Part shown: positions 17,194-26,800 of the stretch, piece after piece
Position numbering within the stretch: the first letter of the stretch is position 1
Layout: every line of letters starts with the position of its first letter
Assembly: GCF_009647655.1 (NCBI RefSeq)
Contig: NZ_WJFD01000001.1
Location: forward strand, 186,001-250,000
Source of the DNA: Chitinophaga sp. SYP-B3965
Lineage (GTDB): Bacteria > Bacteroidota > Bacteroidia > Chitinophagales > Chitinophagaceae
Length of the DNA stretch: 64,000 bases
Reading direction: 5' to 3'
Translations under genes and position numbers: made by a program
The notes under the pieces: model-generated
The model's database searches: none
Seen by the model: only the letters and a program-made list of their open reading frames with translations
What the model was told of the DNA's origin: nothing

Positions 17194-18384
17194 TTATTCA
17201 AAGAAGCAACTGCTTCCACCTACCCAATCTCTGTCCGCATTATAATTCACACCTATCATCTTCCCTTTGCTGAGCCTTGCCAGGTTATGTGCCAGCACAG
17301 GATCTGCTGCATCATCCGGCCAGCAGTACATGAGGCGGATCTCACATTTCGCAGGGCCGGTGGGTGTTTCGATCACGGGGGTGTAATGTACTTTCTGCTG
17401 CAGGATCCAGTTCTCCGGATCTTTGATAGCATCTATATCCGCCTGCGTAGGATCTATGATCACTCCCTGGCCTGCAAAAGAGAATAAAGGTTTTAGTACA
17501 TAGTTCTCCAGGTCTTGCGGTAATACGGGTATTTCATGCAGGAACCAGGCTTTCGGCGCATAATCTCCCTGGATGTAGGGCAACAGGAATTTGCTGATGC
17601 GGTAATACCAGTTGGGATGTGTAGCCCATTCCACTTCCATTTCATGCTGGAAGTTGATCACGCTGCCGAGTTCTTCGCGGTGTTTCTCCAGGTCTTCAGA
17701 GATCATGCGGTTATAGATGCGTTTCACTTGTATCTTTTCACCATCCTTTTCGTAGTATAGTTTTTTCCCTTCCAGGATCAACGCAGATACGCAAACGGTG
17801 GGGATGCCCAGCAGTTGTTCTGTGTACACAAAGTCTATCAGTGTTTTTTGCTGCTGCGGCAATACTTCCAGCAGGATCACTTCTTTGGGATCATGTCCGT
17901 TGAGGATCGTTTTGCTGAGCAGGGCTTCGTATTGTGCGGCATTCATGCCACTGCCAAAATTATTCAGTTGTGAAGGTATGTTAAAGTGCTGCCGGTATTG
18001 TGCAGCCAGTAATTCCTGGAACCCAAAGAGGCTGGGGAATCCCTGCAGTTCAATTAGCTGAGGGGATAGTTCACCTGCTTCATTTTTTGTGACGGCAAAA
18101 TCCACGATCACGAATTGCGGGTGTGCATCCTGGTGTGGTACCACCTGGCCTTTAGGTATGGCCATTTCCGTTAGTGTATTGAGATCTGGTCTGCGCAGTA
18201 CATCTATCACGGCGGCACCTGCGGCGATCAGTTTCTGTGTGAGGGCAGCAGGTACAAATACCGGTGTTTCTGCCACACGGAATGAAGGGGTGATGCCGGT
18301 TACGCTTGCCAGTGATTGCAGCAGCGCTTCATACGCAGCGGGGGTAAATTGATGGTTATATAACTGACGGATAGCGGGGACCAT
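17194..18384 (-). CDS. Glutathionylspermidine-synthase-like ATP-grasp protein
   Basis: A probable ATP-dependent amide-bond ligase of 396 residues. The fold resembles the pre-ATP-grasp plus ATP-grasp unit of glutathionylspermidine synthase. An N-terminal half contains the substrate-side segment PQLIELQGFPSLFGF (about 115-129), in the place of the NADTP-type motif of GspS. VLKPLFSFAGQGV (about 289) supplies an ATP-contacting Lys and glycine loop. CEIRLMYCWP (about 343) is followed by a C-terminal GVNYNADRDWVGGSSCFF. There is no CHAP amidase domain, so it is synthetase-only. It is 9 bases from the amidotransferase gene. The substrate is unknown. Confidence 0.65.
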   Translation of the reverse strand: MVPAIRQLYNHQFTPAAYEALLQSLASVTGITPSFRVAETPVFVPAALTQKLIAAGAAVIDVLRRPDLNTLTEMAIPKGQVVPHQDAHPQFVIVDFAVTKNEAGELSPQLIELQGFPSLFGFQELLAAQYRQHFNIPSQLNNFGSGMNAAQYEALLSKTILNGHDPKEVILLEVLPQQQKTLIDFVYTEQLLGIPTVCVSALILEGKKLYYEKDGEKIQVKRIYNRMISEDLEKHREELGSVINFQHEMEVEWATHPNWYYRISKFLLPYIQGDYAPKAWFLHEIPVLPQDLENYVLKPLFSFAGQGVIIDPTQADIDAIKDPENWILQQKVHYTPVIETPTGPAKCEIRLMYCWPDDAADPVLAHNLARLSKGKMIGVNYNADRDWVGGSSCFFE

Positions 18385-18393
18385 GAAACGGAT

Positions 18394-19209
18394 TTAAGTA
18401 TATTGATGCTGGTGTTGCAGGGCATCCTGCAGGAAATTAGGCAACAGGGTATCGTGGGTGAGCAGGATCTTGTCCGGATCCATGAGGTGTTCCAGCATAC
18501 TATGATACTTCTCTGCACCATGTTCTTCTGTTACCCGTTTCTTTTTGGCAGGCAGCATCAGGTATTTGCGCATACCGGTAGCGTCTGCTTCAGGATGGAA
18601 CTGGGTGCCGGTCATGTAGTCATTAAAACGGATGGCCATGGTAGCTCTTTCAAGCGGCACATGCGGCCTTTCTTTTTCAATGGCCAGCACTTCTGCGCCC
18701 ATGGCCTTTAGTTTCGTTTCATCCGGACTGATCACCTGCCAGTTGCGGCTATCCACAATGTAAAAAGGATCGTTGAGCCCTTTAAAGTAAGGTTCTTCTA
18801 AACCTGCGGCCGTTTTATGCACCGGGAAAACCCCGAAGGCCGGGGATCTGCGGCGTACTACCTGGCCGAGTTCAAAATACCGGCATACCACCTGGAAGGA
18901 GTGGCAGATGAGGAATACATATTTTTTACGGTTACCGGGCACTTTGTTCCAGGCCAGCACACTGTTCAGCCAGTTGAAATAGGCTTTCTCCCAGTCGCTG
19001 CCGGCGCTGTCCACAGGGCTTCCGGGGCCGCCTGTGGAGATGTATACATCGTAAGAGAGGTCCGGCACCTGTTTTTGCTGGCGTACTTCAAATTCATTTA
19101 CCTGCAGGGGGATCTTCTGCACTTCCGCAAATGCAAAGAGCATTTCGCGGATGCAGCGCATACCTTCATTGGGTACGCCCTCGTACAAGTCTAAAACGGC
19201 TACTTTCAT
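18394..19209 (-). CDS. Class I glutamine amidotransferase-like protein
   Basis: Likely a GATase1-fold enzyme that releases ammonia from glutamine or hydrolyses a gamma-glutamyl amide. The ATG at 19209 (MKVAVLDLYEG) is chosen over an upstream start at 19254 because it gives the normal N-terminal beta strand. The 271-residue protein has STGGPGSP (58-65), nucleophile C102 in FLICHSFQ, and H205/E207 in TQFHPEA, so the triad is complete. The nucleophile elbow is C-H-S-F-Q, with Ser where most family members have Gly. The last 50 residues are an extra helical tail. It sits between two ligase genes. Confidence 0.78.
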   Translation of the reverse strand: MKVAVLDLYEGVPNEGMRCIREMLFAFAEVQKIPLQVNEFEVRQQKQVPDLSYDVYISTGGPGSPVDSAGSDWEKAYFNWLNSVLAWNKVPGNRKKYVFLICHSFQVVCRYFELGQVVRRRSPAFGVFPVHKTAAGLEEPYFKGLNDPFYIVDSRNWQVISPDETKLKAMGAEVLAIEKERPHVPLERATMAIRFNDYMTGTQFHPEADATGMRKYLMLPAKKKRVTEEHGAEKYHSMLEHLMDPDKILLTHDTLLPNFLQDALQHQHQYT

Positions 19210-19222
19210 GTATACTGCAAAA

Positions 19223-20326
19223 TTACGCCAGAAACTGCGATTGTATGAAATCAACTACCTGCACCAGGTCATTATTTTGTTCTTCGTAGACCTTCAGTTG
19301 CTTGTCTGCCCCTGTACCCTGGGCCAGGATGCGGCCGGTACCTTCCACTACTTCGGCGCGGGAGCCGAGGTCGTTCAGTACATCGTCCACAAAGTCCAGT
19401 AATTCATAGATCAGGGCGCGGGTGTTCACTTCCATTTCCTTGCCGAAGTCTATCAGGTTTCCGTCAATACCATACCGGGAGGCGCGCCATTTGTTCTCAT
19501 TCACCAACGCACGGTTGTAGATGATGAAATTGAGGTTCTGCGCGCGCAGCTTGTAGATCTTCACGCATACCGCCTGGAAAAGTGCGGCCATGGTGATGGT
19601 TTCTTCTGTGGTAAGGGGAACGTCGCAGATGCGGAACTCTACGGTGTTGAAGAAAGGATGTACGCGGAGGTCCCACCAAACTTTCTTGGCATTATCAATG
19701 CAGTTGGTCTTCACCAGCAGCTTGATATAATTATCGTATTCCTCTATGCTGGCAAAATAGTCCGGTATCCCTGTTCTCGGGAATTTGTCGAACACTTTGG
19801 TGCGGAAAGATTTGAAGCCTGTATTGCGCCCTTCCCAGAAGGGGGAGTTGGTGCTGAGGGCAAAGATATGTGGCAGGAAATAGCGGGCGCTGTTGGCGAT
19901 GTGGATGGCCAGTTCGCGGCTTTCCATGCCTACGTGTACGTGCAAACCAAAAATGAGGTTGGAGCGTGCGGCATCCTGCATTTCATTCACGAGTGCAAAA
20001 TAGCGGGGATGATCTGTGATGAGTTGTTTTTCCCAAAGGGAAAAAGGGTGTGTGCCGGCGGCGCCAATACTGAATCCCAGTTCACCGGCGATCTGGTGAA
20101 TGGTCCTACGCAGCAGCAGAACATCTTCCCGCGCTTCTTCAATATTCGCACAGATCTGTGTGCCTACCTCTACAACAGCCTGGTGCATTTCGGCTTTTAC
20201 TTTGTCTTTGATCACTTTCTGTGCCTGCTCTACGATCTTTTGTTCATGGGAGCGCAGTTCACGGGTTTGAGGATCCAGCACCATGTATTCTTCTTCTATG
20301 CCTAATGTAAATGCTGAAAAATTCAT
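19223..20326 (-). CDS. Carboxylate-amine ligase (COG2170, YbdK-like, GCS2 family)
   Basis: A glutamate-cysteine-ligase-type enzyme that joins a carboxylate, often glutamate, to an amine using ATP. The 367-residue protein starts with the family signature LGIEEEYMVLDP (8-19). It also has EVGTQIC, GFSIGAAGTHPF, GLHVHVGM (near 127), the WWDLRVHPFFNTVEFRICD segment (near 218) and NKWRASRYG (near 283). Family members are often annotated as weak gamma-glutamylcysteine synthetases, but many have other, unknown substrates. It is 25 bases after the ATP-grasp gene and 13 before the amidotransferase gene. Confidence 0.9.
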   Translation of the reverse strand: MNFSAFTLGIEEEYMVLDPQTRELRSHEQKIVEQAQKVIKDKVKAEMHQAVVEVGTQICANIEEAREDVLLLRRTIHQIAGELGFSIGAAGTHPFSLWEKQLITDHPRYFALVNEMQDAARSNLIFGLHVHVGMESRELAIHIANSARYFLPHIFALSTNSPFWEGRNTGFKSFRTKVFDKFPRTGIPDYFASIEEYDNYIKLLVKTNCIDNAKKVWWDLRVHPFFNTVEFRICDVPLTTEETITMAALFQAVCVKIYKLRAQNLNFIIYNRALVNENKWRASRYGIDGNLIDFGKEMEVNTRALIYELLDFVDDVLNDLGSRAEVVEGTGRILAQGTGADKQLKVYEEQNNDLVQVVDFIQSQFLA

Positions 20327-20351
20327 GTTGTGAATGTCGTAATTATCTTTA

Positions 20352-21296
20352 TTAATGTTGAACAGATTTTTTAAGATAAGTTCCCCAGGTGAGATTATCT
20401 TTCCCGAATTGCTGTGCCCTGGCTCTTTCTATGGCATATTGGGCCATCGTGTTCACCACCCATTCAAAATTTTCTTCGCCTACGGAAACAACGTCCGCAT
20501 CCGGTGCCGGGTTGCAGAAGTCTATGGCGTAGGGGATGCCTTCCCGTACGGCGAATTCCACCGTGTTAAAATCATAACCCAGTGCGCGGTTCAGCGCCAG
20601 TACATAATGTTCCATGGCCTGGTACAGTTTTTCCGAAGGTTGGAAATCTGCTTTATAGCGGTCTGCAGGCGGGTTGCGGGGTTCGTAGGGCATGATCCGC
20701 ACGTGTTTGCCGCCGATGCAGTAACAGCGGTAATACTCTTCAAACAATATTTCTTCCTGCAATAACATCACCAGCTGCCTGGTTTGTGCGTGGATGGTAA
20801 AGAAGGCCTCTTTGCTTTCTATGCGGTACACATCTTTCCAGCCGCCGCCGGCAAAGGGTTTCATGTAAGCGGGGAAGCCGGTATAATTGAAGATGGCATC
20901 CCAGTCCATGGGGTAGCGGAGGTTGCGGAAAGAACGGGCAGTGGTATCGGGTGGTAATTCAAAAGAGGGGAGCAGTGCGGTTTTCGGTACAGGAATATCC
21001 AGGCTGAGCGCCAGTGCGTTGTTGAAGAACTTTTCGTCTGCGCTCCACCAGAAGGGATTGTTGATCACGGCGGTTCCGTCCAGTGCGGCGTTCTTCAGCC
21101 ATGCGCGGTAAAAAGGAACGTCGTGGGAGATGCGGTCTATGATCACGGCATATTCTCCTGCCTGGCCCTGAAGGGCTTTATCGATCACTACAAACTCTGC
21201 GTGCATGCCCGGTTCACTGTGGCGGTTCACGCGGTCCACAAAAGCCTGGGGGAAAGTATTTTCCTGCCCAAACAAGATTCCAATCTTTTTCATCAT
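20352..21296 (-). CDS. ATP-grasp ligase of unknown substrate
   Basis: A 314-residue protein with the RimK/D-Ala-ligase-like ATP-grasp layout. It has an N-terminal IGILFGQENTFP strand, INNPFWWSADEKFFNNALA (about 78-96), the ATP-contacting K146 in YMKPFAGGGWKDV, a lid region QEEILFEEYYRCY (180-192), and metal ligands around E247, D259 and N262 (FNTVEFAV, AIDFCNPAPDAD). It probably forms an amide or peptide bond through an acyl-phosphate. It starts 3 bases after the esterase stop, so translation of the two is probably linked. Confidence 0.8.
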   Translation of the reverse strand: MMKKIGILFGQENTFPQAFVDRVNRHSEPGMHAEFVVIDKALQGQAGEYAVIIDRISHDVPFYRAWLKNAALDGTAVINNPFWWSADEKFFNNALALSLDIPVPKTALLPSFELPPDTTARSFRNLRYPMDWDAIFNYTGFPAYMKPFAGGGWKDVYRIESKEAFFTIHAQTRQLVMLLQEEILFEEYYRCYCIGGKHVRIMPYEPRNPPADRYKADFQPSEKLYQAMEHYVLALNRALGYDFNTVEFAVREGIPYAIDFCNPAPDADVVSVGEENFEWVVNTMAQYAIERARAQQFGKDNLTWGTYLKKSVQH

Positions 21297-21299
21297 GGA

Positions 21300-22079
21300 T
21301 CATGGCTTTAAGAACGACAAATAATGTGGCAGCATTTCTCTCCATACCGGCCAGTCGTGCACGGTATTCGGTCTGATGTCCAGCCAGTGCTGGATCTGTT
21401 TGCCGGACAGGATGCCGGAAAATTGTTCATTCTGGGCCAGGGTCACATCTCTTTCAGCAGCGCCCAGTACAATACCCATCTTCCACAGATCAGGATGTTT
21501 ATTATCCGGCATGAAATCCATGGGGTTGTTGTAATACACATTGTCGTCATAATACCCGTCTATCCTGGAACTGATATCAAACAAACCACTCATGGAGAAC
21601 AGGTAAGAAACTAACTCCGGGTGCCTGAATGCAAAATTGGCGGCATGATAACCTCCGAAACTGCATCCTGCCATGGCTATACGGTGATGGCCGGTTTCTT
21701 CTATGGCACGGGGGATCACTTCATTTAGTATAACGGCGTCGTAGCACATATGGTTCAGTGCTCTTTCCGCAGGGCTGATCTGTTTGTTGTACCAGCTCAT
21801 GGAATCAATGCCGTCCGGGCAATAGATCTTTACATGTCCGTTGTTCACGTACCAGGCCACGGAATCTATCAGGCCACGGTCTTTGCTTTCGTAATAACGG
21901 CCCATAGAGGTGGGGAAGAGGATGAGCGGGTAACCGCTATCTCCGAAGACCAGCATTTCGAAATCCCGGCCAATGTGTTCAGAATGCCATTTATAATAGT
22001 TTTCAGTCAAGGGATCGGGTTTTATGGTAAGGATATTTCTTGGTTGCCCCGGGGGCATAGCAGGTGATACGAATTTCAT
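21300..22079 (-). CDS. Esterase-D-superfamily alpha/beta hydrolase
   Basis: A 259-residue soluble hydrolase with no signal peptide. The nucleophile is S140 in AGCSFGGY and the likely catalytic His is H241 in NTVHDWPVW. The oxyanion region is YPLILFPTSMG. This family (PF00756-like) cleaves esters, or occasionally transfers acyl groups. It opens the biosynthetic part of the directon and lies 33 bases after the DUF695 gene. It may release or trim the product (inference). Confidence 0.85.
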   Translation of the reverse strand: MKFVSPAMPPGQPRNILTIKPDPLTENYYKWHSEHIGRDFEMLVFGDSGYPLILFPTSMGRYYESKDRGLIDSVAWYVNNGHVKIYCPDGIDSMSWYNKQISPAERALNHMCYDAVILNEVIPRAIEETGHHRIAMAGCSFGGYHAANFAFRHPELVSYLFSMSGLFDISSRIDGYYDDNVYYNNPMDFMPDNKHPDLWKMGIVLGAAERDVTLAQNEQFSGILSGKQIQHWLDIRPNTVHDWPVWREMLPHYLSFLKP

Positions 22080-22112
22080 GAAAAATAATGGCTTCTCAAA
22101 GGTCCGGAAAAA

Positions 22113-22910
22113 TTACTTTTTGACAGGGGCGGTTTCCCATCCCTTGTATTCGCCGCCGGATTCAGCGGCCTTTTTACGCAGGTATATGATCATACCACTG
22201 ATGGTGGATGCATTAGGCAGCGCTGGTTTGGTGATGGTTACCAACCCGGCACGGTCTTTTTTATGCTGGCTTGTGACCTGGAAGCCTTCTTTCTTCATCT
22301 GGTCAATAAAGGCGCTGCGGTTTTTTTCATCGGAAAAGAAGAAGCTGTAATCAACCGGCCTTTCCTTTTCCAGTTTGTCTCCCTCTGCTGATAGCAGGCC
22401 CAGTACTTTCGAAACATTAAGTTGTTCCAGGATGATGTCATTCGGATACAGGAATTTCAGGTAACCCTCCCATTCCGGATCAAAACGGATATTGATGTAG
22501 GTTTTGAATTCCGGGAAATTATCCTTGTAAAAGGTTTGGAGTGAAAACCGTACATCCATGGAATCCCTGATATAGAAGTAATTCAATCTTTCACAATTAT
22601 GCGTCCAGGTACCCGCGAAGGTGGTTGTACCCAGGAGGCTTACCTGGCGTACCAGCGCATCATCCATGGATTGCAGGGTTTCGATCATTTCAGGCGTAGG
22701 GAGGCCATCTTTGCATTGCGAAAAACTGACACCGGTGATCAGCACAAATCCCTGATCTTTAACCGGCGCTTTTTCTTTTAAGCTCATATTCACTAAGGTG
22801 ATGCCCGGTCCTTTTTCATAGGCTGCCATATATGTTTCCCAATGATCCTCTTCCTGTGCAAAAGCAGGAACGGAAAGCAGCATGAAAAACAATTTAACTA
22901 ATTTCATCAT
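22113..22910 (-). CDS. DUF695 / RraB-like exported protein
   Basis: A 265-residue protein with a signal peptide (cleavage after VPAFA). The N-terminal part (WETYMAAYEKGPGITLVNMSL, then FVLITGVSF) matches the DUF695 pattern. The C-terminal part (about 185-240: DYSFFFSDEKNRSAFIDQMKKEGF and GLVTITKP) resembles the RraB fold, named for a regulator of RNase E. Since this copy is exported, an RNase role is unlikely. It is the first gene of the leftward directon and is separated by 84 bases from the divergent second esterase. Confidence 0.65.
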   Translation of the reverse strand: MMKLVKLFFMLLSVPAFAQEEDHWETYMAAYEKGPGITLVNMSLKEKAPVKDQGFVLITGVSFSQCKDGLPTPEMIETLQSMDDALVRQVSLLGTTTFAGTWTHNCERLNYFYIRDSMDVRFSLQTFYKDNFPEFKTYINIRFDPEWEGYLKFLYPNDIILEQLNVSKVLGLLSAEGDKLEKERPVDYSFFFSDEKNRSAFIDQMKKEGFQVTSQHKKDRAGLVTITKPALPNASTISGMIIYLRKKAAESGGEYKGWETAPVKK

Positions 22911-22933
22911 ATAGGATTTCTACTTGTAAAATA

Positions 22934-22967
22934 TTGATTTCTTCATAATCTTCTAGCATTGTTTTTG
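22934..22967 (+). promoter_or_regulatory. Candidate promoter of the second esterase gene
   Basis: TTG (22934-22936), 23 bases, then TGTTTTTG (22960-22967), one mismatch to TAnnTTTG. The ATG is at 22995, giving a leader of about 23 bases. Confidence 0.4.
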
Positions 22968-22994
22968 CTAACTTAGTAGTATAACCCTCATTTT

Positions 22995-23756
22995 ATGCTT
23001 CCCAGGAAAGAATCTTTTGGACAACACTCGCTGTACCTGCAAAGGGAAGTGAGTTTCGATTGCTATCTCCCGGCCAATACCCGCGAAACGCCGCATCTGT
23101 TATTACTGAATGACGGGCAGGACCTGGCGGAAATAGGTTTTCCGGCTATGCTGGAACAATTGCAGGACACCATCCACCCGTCCTTATGGGTAGTAGCTGT
23201 ACATGCAGGACCGCAGCGCCTGCAGGAATATGGTACGGCCAAACATGTGGATTACCAGGGGCGCGGCTGCAAAGCGGGGTTGTACACGCGTTTTATCCTG
23301 AAGGAATTATTACCCTTCCTGCAGCAACGTTATCACCAGGGATTTCCTGATAAAACGTTCGGCGGGTTTTCCATGGGTGGTTTATCTGCACTGGATATTG
23401 TGTGGAACAATCCCGGCCAGTTCCACAAAGCGGGGGTGTTCTCTGGTTCGCTATGGTGGCGTTCTTCCAGTGATGGTACAAAACGGATCATGCACCGCCA
23501 GATGAAAGAAGGACCATTCCATCCTGATCTGCGTTTCTTTTTTGAAGCGGGTACGGAGGATGAGGAAGCGGACAGGAATATTAACGGGAAGATAGATGCG
23601 GTAGATGATACGGAGGACCTGGTAGCGATACTGGAAGAGAAAGGGTATGAAAAGGGGAAACACATTCAATATACACTCGTTGAAGGCGGCAAACATAACC
23701 TGGATACCTGGGCCAGTGTGATGCCGGGATTTTTGGAATGGGTGGTGAATACATAA
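22995..23756 (+). CDS. Second esterase-like alpha/beta hydrolase
   Basis: A 253-residue cytoplasmic hydrolase of the same PF00756-like superfamily as the esterase at 21300. It has YLPANTRETPHLLLLNDGQDL near the N-terminus, nucleophile S126 in GGFSMGG, and a C-terminal GGKHNLDTW that supplies the His. The DRNINGKIDAVDDTED segment is rich in Asp and could bind a metal. It is transcribed away from the ligase directon, sharing its 84-base upstream region, so the two may be co-regulated. Confidence 0.82.
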   Translation: MLPRKESFGQHSLYLQREVSFDCYLPANTRETPHLLLLNDGQDLAEIGFPAMLEQLQDTIHPSLWVVAVHAGPQRLQEYGTAKHVDYQGRGCKAGLYTRFILKELLPFLQQRYHQGFPDKTFGGFSMGGLSALDIVWNNPGQFHKAGVFSGSLWWRSSSDGTKRIMHRQMKEGPFHPDLRFFFEAGTEDEEADRNINGKIDAVDDTEDLVAILEEKGYEKGKHIQYTLVEGGKHNLDTWASVMPGFLEWVVNT

Positions 23757-23763
23757 CTTACAT

Positions 23764-23798
23764 AAAAAAGGGCGTTACAATTGTAACGCCCTTTTTTT
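23764..23798. terminator. Bidirectional terminator between esterase and Oar-like receptor
   Basis: A perfectly symmetric sequence (GGGCGTTACAATTGTAACGCCC) is flanked by A6 and T7, between two convergent genes. Confidence 0.9.
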
Positions 23799-23813
23799 AT
23801 TATGTCATATAGG

Positions 23814-26800
23814 TTAGAAACTATACCGGATACCCAGCTGGCCTCTCCAACGGGAAGTAAAGTTGTTGGTGAAATACGGGGTGAATTTACCATCCGTATC
23901 ATTCAACCTTGTTTCATCATATTGGAAGAAAGGTCCACCTGCGTTGTTGCTGCGGAAGGTAATTGGCGTAGCTACGTTATTGGAAATAAAGTAAGTACGG
24001 CCTGCTTTATTGCTGATCAGGTTGCCGACATTCATGATATCAAAAGTGAGTTCCACTTTGTGATTTTTGATGATGGGGATAGTTTGCGCCAGTTTGAAGT
24101 CGAACACATGCTCAAACGGTGTTCTTACTGCATATTTTTCAGCGCGGCTGCCGCGGTGAGCAGAAAGGTATTTATCGTTTGTGATCAGTTCTTCAAAGTC
24201 TATACGTTGCTGTGCTTCCGTAATAATAACGGCTGAAGGGCCTGTACCTTTGGTGATAGGATCAAAACGCATGGTGGTAACTTCCGCTGCTGTTGGAATA
24301 TAAAGCTGGTCGTTGTTACCGCTGCTACCTTTATCATCACCGGTAGGATCTACTGTGTTGAAGTATACCCAGCTGTAAGGAGTACCAGATTGGCCATTAT
24401 AGAACAGGCTCACGGTAGTGGCAAATTTCTTATCCTTTCCGTATTTGAAAGTTTGGGAGATCACACCCAGTACACGATGGCCCATGCGGTATTTGGAATA
24501 ACCAATATCCAGATCGTTCAATCCATCTGTATTGGGAGGGAAGCGCCAGTTAGAACCTGCTGTGGAAGAAGTACCGTCATTCAGGGAGTAAGATTCGCCA
24601 AAGGAGTATCCTATTTTGGCAAATAATCCATTCCTTGTGGACTTGGTGAATTCTGCAGAAAGGTTATAAGTATAACCCTTGTTGGTGTTTCCGAGTAATA
24701 GAACCTGGTCGTAAGAATTGCCACTGGCAATGGTCTTCGGAACCCAGGTGGGGCGTGTTTCTTTACCGCCAAGGGTCATAGTGCTGCCCGAAGGTACGGT
24801 GTTCAGGTTGGTCCAGATCACGTTATTAAGCGTTCTGGAATAGTTTGCTTCAAGTGTACCGACCACGCCCCATGGAAGTTGCTGATCCAGTGCGAGGTTG
24901 GTTTTGAATACCTGCGGAAACTTAAAGTCCTTATCTGTAAGGTTAATATTGGTTGGTCGTGCAGTGATGGTGCCGCCCAGCGCTGCTATGTTCTTGGCAC
25001 TATACTGGCCCAGGAACGGATCGTTTTTGTCGTACCGTAACCGGAGAGCTGCCGGAACCTGTGCTGCAGCAGAAAGGTTCACACTGGTGTAAAGGTTCCC
25101 TGTGTTATTATATTGATTGGAGATCCATACAAAAGGCAAGCGGCTGGTAAAGATACCCACACCACCACGGATCTGTGTTTGTGCATTATTCCTTACATCC
25201 CAATTGAAACCAATACGGGGAGACCAGAGTAACCGGGTTTTAGGTAATGTTGCTGTAGAGTATCCCGGGAAGTCTGTAGCGAAAGCAGGATTTTCCTGTG
25301 GTTTAGTAGGGAACACCGGCATATCTACACGGAGGCCGTAAGTGAGGCGGAAGTTGTCTGTTACGTTCCACTCATCCTGACCGTAAAGGCTCAGCTGCAT
25401 GGCAGAGAACTTCACACCGTCTTTAGCCAGGGAATCGTTGGTAGTATAGGTAATTTGATAGCCGGTAGGTTTTGCATTACCCAGGAAATCAGCCAGGGAG
25501 CCAAAAGTGTAATTCCCGAAAGCATTCTGCATGAAGTCGTTCTTCATGTTATAGAAATCGTTACTGGTACCAATAGTGATGGTATGTTTACCGCGATATA
25601 AGGTTACATTATCTGTAAGCGTGATGATATTCTGTTTCAGCGCATTTACCTGGGAAGAGAATTCCGCACCAAGGTTGTAACTACCATTGGAAACGTTGAT
25701 CCTTACCGCAGGAAACGGATCTCCCTGGTATTGACGATTGTCTCTTACAATGTTAAGCCCTATCCGCAATTCATTACTTATTTTGTTAGAGAACAATGAG
25801 TTCAGTTCCAGTGTAGTGGAATGGGTTTTGGAAGGGAATTTGTAGTAGTTGTTATAGAAATAAGCTACGTCCCTGCTGCGGCTGGTACCACCAATATCCG
25901 AGGCGTCCACATAGCTGTGGCGCAAGGTTAATTTGTGTACGCTGTTGATATTCCAGTCGATACGGCCAAGAAAAGTAGTGGATTCTTTTTCTTTCTGCTG
26001 ATTGGTATAACCACCCAGGTCAACACCAAAATTTGTGCTCACATAGTCAGACACTGATTTCAAATCTGCTACAGTAAAAGTGGTAGCGCCCGTGCTTGGA
26101 TCTTCCGGGTTGAAGTCTACAGGGCTTTTACGTTTGGTCCTTTCAGCATTCAGATAGAAGAACAATTTGTTCTTGATGATAGGACCACCGATACCGATAC
26201 CATATATATCATTGTTGAACTTACCATATTTGGCTTTTGCAGCATTGGGGGATTTTCCAACAAAGCTTTCATTCTGCATATAATAATAAGCAGCACCATG
26301 GAATTCATTCGCACCGCTTTTGGTGATGGCGTTGATACCACCGCCTGCAAAACCACTTTGTTTTACATCGTAAGGATTCAGTACTATCTGGAATTGATCG
26401 ATGGCTTCGATAGAGATGGGATTACCACCTGCCTGACCGCCGTTAGTACCGGAAGCTGCCAGACCAAATACGTCATTGGCCATGGCGCCATCTATGGCAA
26501 ACTGGTTGTAACGGTTGTTCTGGCCACCAAAGGAAATACCCAGGGGAGAACCATCACCACCATTTGAATAGCTATTGGCTTGTGTGCTTAAGCGGGCAAA
26601 ATCCTGCATGCTTCTGTTCACAGAAGGCAGGTTTTCAATTTGCTGACGGGAAACGCTCACCGCAGTACCGCTGTTGTTGGGGTTGATGATACCGCCACGC
26701 TGGCCGGATATGTTCACCTCTTTTAATTGTTGTGAACCTGCTTCCAGTACAGCATCCAGTTTTCTGGAAACCCCCAGTTGGAGGTTAACATCGTTAAAGG

